Source: Cyclobacteriaceae bacterium (GTDB lineage Bacteria; Bacteroidota; Bacteroidia; Cytophagales; Cyclobacteriaceae). Taken from it: a DNA stretch of 6,274 bases. The translations under genes and the position numbers were made by a program. Shown here piece by piece: positions 1 to 5,369 of the stretch. Position 1 is the first letter of the stretch. Each line of letters starts with the position of its first letter. The stretch covers positions 1 through 6,274 of the forward strand of contig JAOUKJ010000251.1 of the NCBI GenBank assembly GCA_029882675.1, given 5' to 3'. The notes below the pieces were generated by a model that worked only from the letters and a program-made list of their open reading frames with translations, did not search any database and had not been told where the DNA came from.

Positions 1-579
1 CTTGGCTGTTTTTGCCCGGGCGGTCAATAAACCGACCTGTTTTCTGCTTTCCCAATTCCTGTCAAGATAGGCTTTCGACTCCTGAAGAAATTTGTCGCCA
101 TCATAATCGGTTCGCAACACCCCGAGCAAGGCGTAATAATACAGATCGTTGGCCCCTTCATCAATGAATAAGTCCATGGCCTTGAGATAATTATCCGATG
201 CTTCCTCATTTAATAAAGCCGCTTCCAGTAACAATCCGTTGATCAGGAACAATTCAGCTTTTTCGTCATCATCGCCATATTTTAAAAAAAACAGTGAGGC
301 CTCATGTATACAATCTGAGGCAAATTCATTGTTTCCAGTTAAATGAAGCCAAAATCCTTTGCTTAAAAGAAAGGATGCCATCTCTTTTTTATTGAATTGA
401 GTAGTATCCATTTTATTCAATAAATGTTCTGCTTCATCAGCCTTATTGAGAAATAATAATGCTTTGGCCTCATTTATCAGGGTCATTTGCTCACTTTCAC
501 CCTGGAATTTATTACAAGAAAATAAACCAAATACGAATAACAGTGGTACGATAAAAAGCTTGACATTTCCCATAATCAT
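1..579 (-). CDS. TPR-like helical lipoprotein, C-terminal end cut off by the window
   Basis: The frame is open from the ATG at 577-579 to the window edge (193 codons, no stop). Residues 1-22 form a lipoprotein signal peptide: a short n-region with Lys7, a hydrophobic core (LFIVPLLFVFGLF) and a lipobox LFSC with Cys22 as the predicted lipidated residue. The rest is almost entirely helical and rich in Ala, Leu, Glu and aromatic residues. It has helix-pair spacing that resembles degenerate tetratricopeptide repeats, for example around residues 34-57, 65-100 and 106-140. Such lipoproteins usually sit on the periplasmic face of the envelope and mediate protein contacts; the partner is unknown here. 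A second ATG at 571-573 would remove two residues and leave the lipobox intact. No clear promoter was found; a TAGTTTTA box near 625-632 differs by one base from the -7 consensus but lacks a well-spaced -33 element. The TPR assignment is by pattern only; the lipoprotein call is firm. Confidence 0.85.
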   Translation of the reverse strand, partial: MIMGNVKLFIVPLLFVFGLFSCNKFQGESEQMTLINEAKALLFLNKADEAEHLLNKMDTTQFNKKEMASFLLSKGFWLHLTGNNEFASDCIHEASLFFLKYGDDDEKAELFLINGLLLEAALLNEEASDNYLKAMDLFIDEGANDLYYYALLGVLRTDYDGDKFLQESKAYLDRNWESRKQVGLLTARAKTAK

Positions 580-655
580 AAAAACTTGATAATATGATAT
601 AAACTGCTCATTTCCCCCCTTATAAAACTAACTCAACCATCATTACCTTCGTTTT

Positions 656-674
656 GTTGGTTTTTTTCACCAAC
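656..674. repeat. Small hairpin upstream of the lipoprotein gene
   Basis: GTTGGT (656-661) and ACCAAC (669-674) form a 6-bp perfect inverted repeat around a 7-base loop of mostly T (A on the minus strand). It lies about 80 bases upstream of the lipoprotein start, so it may be in the leader transcript or in the operator region. No function can be assigned. Confidence 0.4.
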
Positions 675-684
675 TAAACATAGC

Positions 685-699
685 TACATATATTATGTA
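685..699. repeat. 15-base AT-rich palindrome, possible operator
   Basis: TACATA (685-690) and TATGTA (694-699) are perfect inverted repeats separated by TAT. The site lies about 105 bases upstream of the lipoprotein start. AT-rich DNA produces such palindromes by chance, so a regulator-binding role is only possible. Confidence 0.3.
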
Positions 700-817
700 C
701 TACTTCAATATACACATCCTGATGTATTAGCCATCCACAGGAACAGCAAAATCGCGGACAGCATATACACTTCCCGTTCCGACCAACAAACCGGTCATAA
801 AACACAATACATAGCGT

Positions 818-830
818 CGCCTGTCAGGCG
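818..830. repeat. 13-base palindrome CGCCTG-T-CAGGCG
   Basis: The two 6-base arms are perfect and separated by a single T. The loop is too small for an RNA hairpin, so this fits a DNA-level site for a dimeric protein better than a terminator. It is GC-rich within an AT-rich stretch, which makes chance less likely than for the palindrome at 685-699. Confidence 0.45.
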
Positions 831-841
831 GTCATAGCAAT

Positions 842-895
842 GGCATTACCCGTTGTACAGGGTAATATGCCTGGTTCAGCATGTTTGTTATTACC
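842..895. repeat. Two overlapping, mutually exclusive inverted repeats
   Basis: ATTACCC (845-851) pairs with GGGTAAT (860-866), extended across a 2-base bulge by GGC (842-844) with GCC (869-871). The middle segment can instead pair downstream: ATGC (867-870) with GCAT (879-882), and GGTAATA (861-867) with TATTACC (889-895). The layout is therefore arm, anti-arm, arm, as seen in attenuators and in clustered repeats. No U-tract follows on either strand, and no gene directly downstream is obviously controlled. Confidence 0.45.
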
Positions 896-1010
896 AAGGC
901 TTCTGGAATTCACCGGTGCCAACGCACATTATGGACAGACAGAAATAAGAAAAGACAAACTAATAGACATTTATATTGTTACAAATGTAAGGCGCCAGAG
1001 CATACAGCGC

Positions 1011-1052
1011 AACACGGAAAATAGTGAAAAAAAACACGGAAAATAGTGAAAA
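1011..1052. repeat. Tandem duplication, 22-base period
   Basis: The 20-base unit AACACGGAAAATAGTGAAAA occurs at 1011-1030 and again, without mismatch, at 1033-1052, with AA between the copies. Two copies with a 22-base period suggest a recent slippage event or a pair of binding sites two helical turns apart. It lies in the gene-free stretch. Confidence 0.85.
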
Positions 1053-1118
1053 TTGATTTCTTAAACCGGAACAATCCCACTCCTTTCAGCACATGTATTA
1101 TCCCTGATTCAGGTTTGT

Positions 1119-1154
1119 GGTGAATGAAAACACGCCTTATCGGCTGTATTCACC
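1119..1154. repeat. Bulged hairpin with 13 paired positions
   Basis: The contiguous right arm GGCTGTATTCACC (1142-1154) pairs with GGTGAAT (1119-1125), ACA (1130-1132) and GCC (1134-1136) on the left. The unpaired bases are GAAA (1126-1129), C (1133) and a 5-base loop TTATC. On the plus strand it is followed by TGTTTTAG, a weak U-tract, so it could be a plus-strand terminator; but no plus-strand gene precedes it. Confidence 0.45.
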
Positions 1155-1180
1155 TGTTTTAGCGATCAGAAAATAATTCA

Positions 1181-1190
1181 TGTTTAAACA
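1181..1190. repeat. 10-base perfect palindrome TGTTTAAACA
   Basis: A perfect self-complementary decamer in AT-rich DNA inside the gene-free stretch. It could bind a dimeric regulator, but no gene start is near and chance cannot be excluded. Confidence 0.25.
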
Positions 1191-1367
1191 CAATTTATTT
1201 TGGATAGAAATTTTTGTAAAACAGCTTTGATCAGCCGTTTAGAAAGAAAGTGAAAGAAGTCGGATTAACCCTTTTTCAACGTTGCGGGACTGGCTTTTGC
1301 CACACACAGGCGGGAGTATTAACGAGAACAGATTCACAGGAAAGGCCAGCATTTATATATTTCCAAA

Positions 1368-1512
1368 ATCCGCAAGCGTATTTCAGGTATTAACAATTAA
1401 TGATAAAGATGTTTTCCCGCCCCCGGAGGCAGGAAAACATCTTTTAAAATACATTTTTATTGGTACACTTGAAAAAGTGAGTAACCTTTAACCTGAATAC
1501 TGCTTGCGGATA
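1368..1512. repeat. Nested inverted repeat surrounding the terminator
   Basis: The outer left arm (1368 to about 1394) begins ATCCGCAAGC. The outer right arm, read on the minus strand from 1512 down to 1488, begins with the same ten bases. The match continues through GTATTTCAGGTATTAA against AGTATTCAGGTTAA, with three small indels. These arms enclose the terminator hairpin at 1405-1444, giving a two-level palindrome of 145 bases that ends 20 bases from the stop of the neighbouring gene. It could be a decayed miniature mobile element, a long 3' structure of the transcript, or a regulatory RNA. Confidence 0.55.
1405..1444 (-). terminator. Strong hairpin terminator, probably bidirectional
   Basis: AAAGATGTTTTCC (1405-1417) pairs perfectly over 13 bases with GGAAAACATCTTT (1432-1444). 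A further GCC/GGC pairing lies inside, past a C/A mismatch. The stem is A-rich on one foot and T-rich on the other, so each strand gives a short U-run at the 3' end of the stem. It lies about 90 bases past the stop of the minus-strand secreted protein gene and is the most likely end of that transcript. It could equally stop plus-strand transcription. Confidence 0.7.
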
Positions 1513-1532
1513 ATCGGTAAATTCTGAAATTT

Positions 1533-2234
1533 TTATTTATCACACTCCGTATATCCAATCACATGGTCGGTGAATTCGTTCCAATTGATATCGGATTGCT
1601 GTGATAAGCTACTGCATTTGTCCCATAAAGCCGGAAATGATTTCTTATATTGCTTTTTCTCAATTTTATAGGCTGCATTGTCGCTGTCCAGCATCATATA
1701 GTAGGATTTGGCCAGACCGCCGGCAACAGTGACACCGCCAACTCCAACCCCAACAGTTTCCTTTGCAAAGGGGTCGTGATAGACTTTTACACTTTTACTA
1801 AAGGTCGGGTTTAACAACTGCATCATCATCGGCATCGTTTTCTTTTTGATCTTCACATTTACCGTTTCAAAGTAAACATACCCCTGGTCCAGTAAGTCCT
1901 GGCTTAATTTTTCATTGTTCCATTTTTGCGCGTCTGTCAAAAAATTCACTGCTTTCATGGCCTTGTCAAAGCCTGATGGCATGGCATACATATACTTAAC
2001 TGCACCTGGCTTTAACTTATGGACTGTGCCTGTTCCATCTTCAATTTTTATCAATTTTATCAGCCCTTTTTTACGGTCAATATCATTTAATGTTCCTTTA
2101 ACTTCTGTTCCATTTTCAAGGGTCACATACGAGATATCTTTTTTTGAAAACCTGAATGACGGAGACAATAGTTGCTGCGCACTTAAATTTGAAATGATTG
2201 TGAATACAAATACAATTACGGTTAATTTTTTCAT
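1533..2234 (-). CDS. Secreted protein of unknown function (233 aa)
   Basis: I do not recognise the family. Residues 1-19 are a clear Sec signal peptide: Lys2-Lys3, a hydrophobic core (LTVIVFVFTII) and a probable cleavage site LSA|QQ after Ala19, with no lipobox Cys. Residues 34-82 (ISYVTLENGTEVKGTLNDI and onward) read as a small beta-barrel-like module, a pattern common in Bacteroidota exported proteins. Residues 83-115 are likely helical. A Gly/Val-rich run at 161-173 (VGVGVGGVTVAGG) leads into a charged C-terminal part with two Cys residues (207, 231) that could form a disulfide in the periplasm. The start at 2232-2234 is supported by the signal peptide and by a promoter about 33 bases upstream. 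The gene is followed by a strong terminator, so it looks monocistronic or the last gene of its transcript. The product is probably periplasmic or outer-membrane associated; its function is unknown. Confidence 0.88.
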   Translation of the reverse strand: MKKLTVIVFVFTIISNLSAQQLLSPSFRFSKKDISYVTLENGTEVKGTLNDIDRKKGLIKLIKIEDGTGTVHKLKPGAVKYMYAMPSGFDKAMKAVNFLTDAQKWNNEKLSQDLLDQGYVYFETVNVKIKKKTMPMMMQLLNPTFSKSVKVYHDPFAKETVGVGVGGVTVAGGLAKSYYMMLDSDNAAYKIEKKQYKKSFPALWDKCSSLSQQSDINWNEFTDHVIGYTECDK

Positions 2235-2266
2235 GACATATTATAATTTTAAAATAAAATAAAGTG

Positions 2267-2302
2267 CAAAAATAATTTTTATCCATGAATCCTAAAAACA
2301 AA
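2267..2302 (-). promoter_or_regulatory. Bacteroidota-type promoter for the 233-aa secreted protein
   Basis: Read on the minus strand, TATTTTTG (2267-2274) matches the -7 consensus TAnnTTTG exactly. TTTG (2299-2302) is a candidate -33 element. The 24-base spacing is slightly longer than the usual 17-23, so the -7 box is the firmer part. Transcription would start near 2260, giving a leader of about 26 bases with no Shine-Dalgarno site, as is usual in this phylum. Confidence 0.6.
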
Positions 2303-2305
2303 CCG

Positions 2306-2356
2306 GGGTGTAAAAAAGGGTACCACAATCAAAATCAGGGTGTAAAAGGGGTGTAA
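2306..2356. promoter_or_regulatory. Three phased GGGTGTAA direct repeats upstream of the promoter
   Basis: GGGTGTAA occurs at 2306-2313, 2338-2345 and 2349-2356 (TTACACCC on the minus strand), all in the same orientation. Start-to-start distances are 32 and 11 bases, about three turns and one turn of the helix, so all copies face the same side of the DNA. They lie just upstream of the -33 element of the secreted protein gene, the usual place for an activator. The regulator is not identified. Confidence 0.5.
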
Positions 2357-2397
2357 TATTCAGTCTTTTTCACGAAAAATAAGGGAAACCGTGCCCA

Positions 2398-4143
2398 CTA
2401 CCCCCCCTGCTTCCCGTCGATATAATCCTGTACGACCTCCTTCAGCACGTAAAGCGGTATAGATCCGTTCCTGAGCACCACATCATGGAACTCCCGCAGA
2501 TCGAATGCGGCACCCAGCGCCTGTTCAGCCTGATGGCGCAGTTCACGGATGGTCAGTTCACCTATCTTATAAGACACTGCCTGCCCGGGCCAGCCGATGT
2601 ACCTGTTGATCTCGGTCTCGCACTCATGCAATGACAGCGCTGTGTTGGAAGAAAGAAAGTCCAGGGCTTTTTCCCGGCTCCAGCCATAGTAGTGCATCCC
2701 CACATCAACCACCAGGCGACAGGCCCGCCACATCTCATAGGTCATCCGTCCAAAATGCTCATAGGGTGTAGTGTAAATTCCCATCTCTTTACCCAGAAAT
2801 TCGGTATACAATGCCCAGCCTTCACCAAAGGCACTCAGATAAACGCTATTACGAAATTCGGGCAGTCCCTCCTGCTCCTGCGCCAACGCCATCTGTAAAT
2901 GGTGGCCCGGTACAGCCTCGTGCAAGGTAAGGGCAGGAAGCGCATATAAAGGCCTGCTCTCCAATTTATAGGTATTTACCCAGTACTGACCCGCGCGGTG
3001 ATTTTCATATGATCCCGATGAATATCGCCCGGCCGTATAATTGGGCGCAATGGAGGCAGGCACGGGCGTAATCCCATAAGGCAAACGTGGCAAGGTCTTG
3101 AAATAGCGGGGTAAAAGCCCGTCTATTCTTTTAGCCAGGTAAGCGGCTTCCATCAACAAGGCCCGGGGTTCGGTATGGTAAAACTGCGGGTCGGTACGCA
3201 GAAATTCTAAAAACGCAGTAAAATCACCTTCAAAACCCGTCTCTGCAATGATGCCTTCCATCTCCTTTCGGATGCGCACCACCTCGGCCTGACCCTTTTC
3301 AAACACATCGACAGGTTTTAAAGGCAGGCTGGTATAAAAAGCAATGCGCTGTTCATAAAGGTTCCTGCCATCCGGAATTTCAGCAATCCCAATGCCATCC
3401 CGTGTGGCTGGCAGGTATTCCTCTTTCATAAATCGATCAAAGGCCTGATAGGCCGGTATTATTGCTTCCTGAATAAGCTTAAATGTTTCTGATTTAAAAT
3501 AATCTAATGAATCGGGGGAAACACCCACCGGGGGCTGCTGATAGGGCGACAGGAGCAGGTGACCCTCGCCGGCCTTTTCGAGAAACGGGGCAATAAGCAC
3601 CTGATAATTGGCAGCAATGAGGCGTGGCGACACTTTGCCCTTTTCCATGCCCGTGGACATCAATTGCATATTGTCACGCAAATACTGTGGGTAAGCGGCC
3701 AACATCTTATTATAATCCCGATAGGATTTCCCCGACTGGAACTGCCGGTTTACGCGGAAGGTCAGGCTGTTATAAAAGCCCCCTTCGGCATTAAAAGGGA
3801 TGAGGTACTCCTCCAGCGCAACACGATCTACCTCATCTTTAAGCACATAAGTAAACACCTCATAGTTGATCCGGTCAGTCACAGACAATACGCTCAAATC
3901 TATTATTGCTAACCTTCCCAGTAATGATTTCAAAAAGGCAGCATGTTCATTTTGTGCATCGGCCAAAACATCAGGAAAAACCCTGTTGCTACGCGCTTTA
4001 TCATAGGCCGCTTTTTCTTCAAATACCTTATCCAGTACACTTTTGGCCCCCTGAAGGGACTGCTCCGGGTGCTGGGCAGCAGCATATGACAACAAGGTGA
4101 AAATAAACAGACAGGTATAAATGTGTTTTAAAGCTTTCATCAT
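2398..4143 (-). CDS. Secreted DUF885-family protein, putative zinc metallopeptidase (581 aa)
   Basis: This is a full-length member of the DUF885 family (Pfam PF05960), which is usually about 550-600 residues long. The signal peptide covers residues 1-23, with a hydrophobic core (CLFIFTLLSY) and cleavage at AAA|Q; no lipobox is formed. Family hallmarks are visible in order: NYTAGRY near 368-374; HEAVPGHHLQ with His408, Glu409, His414 and His415; EGWALYTE with Glu441; and RYIGWPGQAVSYKIGE at 514-529. By analogy with zincin peptidases, His408, Glu409, the GHH histidines and Glu441 are candidates for zinc binding and catalysis, although the spacing differs from classic HExxH. The substrate is unknown; the product should act in the periplasm or outside the cell. 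Two adjacent ATGs (4141-4143 and 4138-4140) are possible starts, and the choice changes only one residue. The next minus-strand gene begins 163 bases downstream behind its own promoter. I saw no frameshift or lost motif. Confidence 0.93.
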   Translation of the reverse strand: MMKALKHIYTCLFIFTLLSYAAAQHPEQSLQGAKSVLDKVFEEKAAYDKARSNRVFPDVLADAQNEHAAFLKSLLGRLAIIDLSVLSVTDRINYEVFTYVLKDEVDRVALEEYLIPFNAEGGFYNSLTFRVNRQFQSGKSYRDYNKMLAAYPQYLRDNMQLMSTGMEKGKVSPRLIAANYQVLIAPFLEKAGEGHLLLSPYQQPPVGVSPDSLDYFKSETFKLIQEAIIPAYQAFDRFMKEEYLPATRDGIGIAEIPDGRNLYEQRIAFYTSLPLKPVDVFEKGQAEVVRIRKEMEGIIAETGFEGDFTAFLEFLRTDPQFYHTEPRALLMEAAYLAKRIDGLLPRYFKTLPRLPYGITPVPASIAPNYTAGRYSSGSYENHRAGQYWVNTYKLESRPLYALPALTLHEAVPGHHLQMALAQEQEGLPEFRNSVYLSAFGEGWALYTEFLGKEMGIYTTPYEHFGRMTYEMWRACRLVVDVGMHYYGWSREKALDFLSSNTALSLHECETEINRYIGWPGQAVSYKIGELTIRELRHQAEQALGAAFDLREFHDVVLRNGSIPLYVLKEVVQDYIDGKQGG

Positions 4144-4194
4144 ACGACCAATATATACAAAATCGGCAAAATAAAAACCTTCCTGAGAAAGTAT

Positions 4195-4217
4195 CCGGGC
4201 AATTTCTTATTACCCGG
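4195..4217 (-). terminator. Weak hairpin between the antiterminator and DUF885 genes
   Basis: CCGGGCAA (4195-4202) pairs with TTACCCGG (4210-4217) except for one internal mismatch, around a 7-base loop. On the minus strand it lies about 67 bases past the antiterminator stop and about 52 bases before the DUF885 start, but only ATACTTTCTC follows it, which is a poor U-tract. It may be a leaky terminator or a leader structure of the DUF885 transcript. This is notable because the upstream gene encodes an antiterminator. Confidence 0.35.
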
Positions 4218-4283
4218 GCTCAATAATTCACCCTATATTACAATTACAAATACTTCTGAACAAAACGGGTGAAGGGTTCGCTT

Positions 4284-4886
4284 CTAATTCCAATAGCCCT
4301 TGCCCACTTTTTCATTGTCCCCTTCAGAAGACTCGATTTTTCGCAAAAGCATCTTATCAATATTTACAGTCAGTGTCTGGCCAATGGTCTCCATGACCAG
4401 GGTGAATTTTTCATGGTTATATTCACCGGTCAGTACCCCCCGGGTACCGCGCAGGGGTCCGTCAACCACCTCGACAGTATCCCCAAAGTCCATATCCTCG
4501 ATGGTATGGGTTTCTATAAACAGGCCGGTTTCGACAAACCGCTTGATGGTATCCAGGTCTTTTTGCCTTAATACAGCCGGTCGTCCATTGTATTTTACGC
4601 TCCATACCACTCCCGGCACTTTGAGCACTTCCATGATCCTGGATTCCAGCTCATTGACAAAAATATATGAATTAAAGAGGGGCACCACTATTTTTTTCTT
4701 CCGGTCGCTCCATTGCCTGACCACTGTTTGCAAGGGGAGATAGGCCTCAAAACCAAATTTAACAAGCATTTCCTGGGTCTTTTTCTCGGCCCTTGATTTG
4801 GTATAAAACACCAGCCATTTCTTCCTGGCCTTCTTTAAAACTTCCATCCCGCTTGTGTCCTTCTTCTCAACTTCCATGTACTTCAT
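4284..4886 (-). CDS. UpxY/RfaH/NusG-like transcription antiterminator (200 aa)
   Basis: The protein has the two-domain layout of specialised NusG paralogues. An NGN domain spans roughly residues 23-115, with the opening WLVFYTKSRAEKK (24-36), the segment FEAYLPL and the signature PLFNSYIFV (69-77). A C-terminal KOW domain spans roughly 133-185 (FGDTVEVVDGPLRGTRGVL). NGN binds RNA polymerase at the clamp and suppresses pausing; the KOW domain contacts partner factors. In Bacteroidota, UpxY-type members usually stand first in capsule or exopolysaccharide operons and act on their own transcript. Here the next gene on the strand is a DUF885 peptidase and no glycan gene is in view, so the target is unknown. 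It is distinct from housekeeping NusG, which normally sits beside secE and rplK. The N-terminus has a charged extension of about 20 residues with Met1, Met4 and Met14 as possible starts. The promoter position allows Met1 (4886) or Met4 (4877). Confidence 0.92.
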   Translation of the reverse strand: MKYMEVEKKDTSGMEVLKKARKKWLVFYTKSRAEKKTQEMLVKFGFEAYLPLQTVVRQWSDRKKKIVVPLFNSYIFVNELESRIMEVLKVPGVVWSVKYNGRPAVLRQKDLDTIKRFVETGLFIETHTIEDMDFGDTVEVVDGPLRGTRGVLTGEYNHEKFTLVMETIGQTLTVNIDKMLLRKIESSEGDNEKVGKGYWN

Positions 4887-4900
4887 TATCCGTTAATGTG

Positions 4901-4933
4901 CAAATTTACGACAAAAATACGCGGAGAACCAAA
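4901..4933 (-). promoter_or_regulatory. Near-consensus Bacteroidota promoter of the antiterminator gene
   Basis: On the minus strand TTTG (4930-4933) is followed after 21 bases by TAAATTTG (4901-4908), an exact match to TAnnTTTG with spacing inside the usual 17-23. Transcription should begin near 4895, leaving only about 9 bases before the ATG at 4886, or about 18 before Met4. A second -7-like box, TATTTTTG (4912-4919), overlaps the spacer but lacks a well-placed -33 element. Confidence 0.75.
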
Positions 4934-4955
4934 GGTCTGGCTAATCAATCCGCGT
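4919..4955. repeat. Inverted repeat flanking the -33 element
   Basis: ACGCGGA (4919-4925) and TCCGCGT (4949-4955) are perfect 7-base inverted repeats with 23 bases between them. The right arm runs into TTTTT on the plus strand. The arms bracket the -33 element of the antiterminator promoter, so they could be paired operator half-sites. Read as plus-strand RNA it would be a hairpin with a U-tract, that is, a terminator, but no plus-strand gene precedes it. Confidence 0.4.
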
Positions 4956-5244
4956 TTTTCAGTCAGGAAATGAGATTCTAAAACTGTGGATCAACGATAT
5001 CACGCACAAATTATAAATCTGATTAATTGTTTTTTTAATACTATATATATCTTGTTTAATATACTTAAGCTAATCTATATGCATATATTCCCTGTTTTTT
5101 ATTTTTATAAATTTTTTATCTATATATTTTACGTTTTTATTTTTATTTATAAAATTAATTCTTTACTTCGCTAATGAAATATTAAAAAATAAAATACAAT
5201 TAAACACATAATCTACATATCGTTAATTTTCTTCCTTTTTCATA
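4956..5244. other. Very AT-rich divergent intergenic region, no gene seen
   Basis: This region lies between the promoter of the minus-strand antiterminator gene and the GC-rich start of the plus-strand gene. Bases 5041-5220 contain about 15 percent G+C by direct count, and 5101-5160 only three G/C in 60. Open frames here translate to runs of Ile, Phe, Tyr and Leu, as AT-rich DNA does, and are not credible genes, with the possible exception of the signal-like segment from 5199 described under the findings. The region must carry the plus-strand promoter. TATCTTGT (5048-5055), with TTG at 5027-5029, is the best candidate, but the match is imperfect. Confidence 0.65.
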
Positions 5245-5369
5245 ATGGATTTCCCGGCCCCATCTCCGGGGAATCCTATTTTGAAAACGATAAACCCATA
5301 TCCAGACCACCTGGCCATTCCCGCCACTTTCCCGGCCTCGCCACAACCACAGGGGAAGGCCCGGCTCCC

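Larger units (their letters stand above)
580..1532. other. 953-base gap without a convincing gene, rich in inverted repeats
   Basis: This stretch separates two minus-strand genes, so it should hold the leader and promoter of the lipoprotein gene and the 3' untranslated region of the 233-residue secreted protein gene. Short open frames occur on both strands, but none has a recognisable product, signal or codon pattern. What can be seen is a series of palindromes (656-674, 685-699, 818-830, 842-895, 1119-1154, 1181-1190), a 22-base tandem duplication (1011-1052), and a nested inverted repeat that encloses a terminator (1368-1512). The density of palindromes suggests regulatory DNA, a structured RNA or a decayed mobile element, but the sequence alone does not decide between these. 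Confidence 0.7.

Noticed and set aside
840..1046. 68-codon plus-strand frame
   Set aside because: It starts in one hairpin structure and ends in the tandem duplication, with no recognisable product or gene-like composition.
1282..1491. 69-codon plus-strand frame from a TTG
   Set aside because: It reads straight through the strong terminator hairpin and the nested inverted repeat and has no recognisable product.
1915..2262. 115-codon plus-strand frame
   Set aside because: Antisense to the signal-peptide half of the 233-residue secreted protein.
2366..2379. TTTTTC/GAAAAA inverted repeat as terminator of the DUF885 gene
   Set aside because: The loop would be only two bases, the stem is almost all A/T, and no proper U-tract follows on the minus strand.
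4300..4743. 147-codon plus-strand frame
   Set aside because: Antisense to the clearly recognised antiterminator; Ser/Thr-rich low-complexity translation.
4986..5174. Open frame on the plus strand giving a very hydrophobic 62-residue peptide
   Set aside because: The sequence is about 15-20 percent G+C and any frame through it yields Ile, Phe, Tyr and Leu. There is no start context and no recognisable product.
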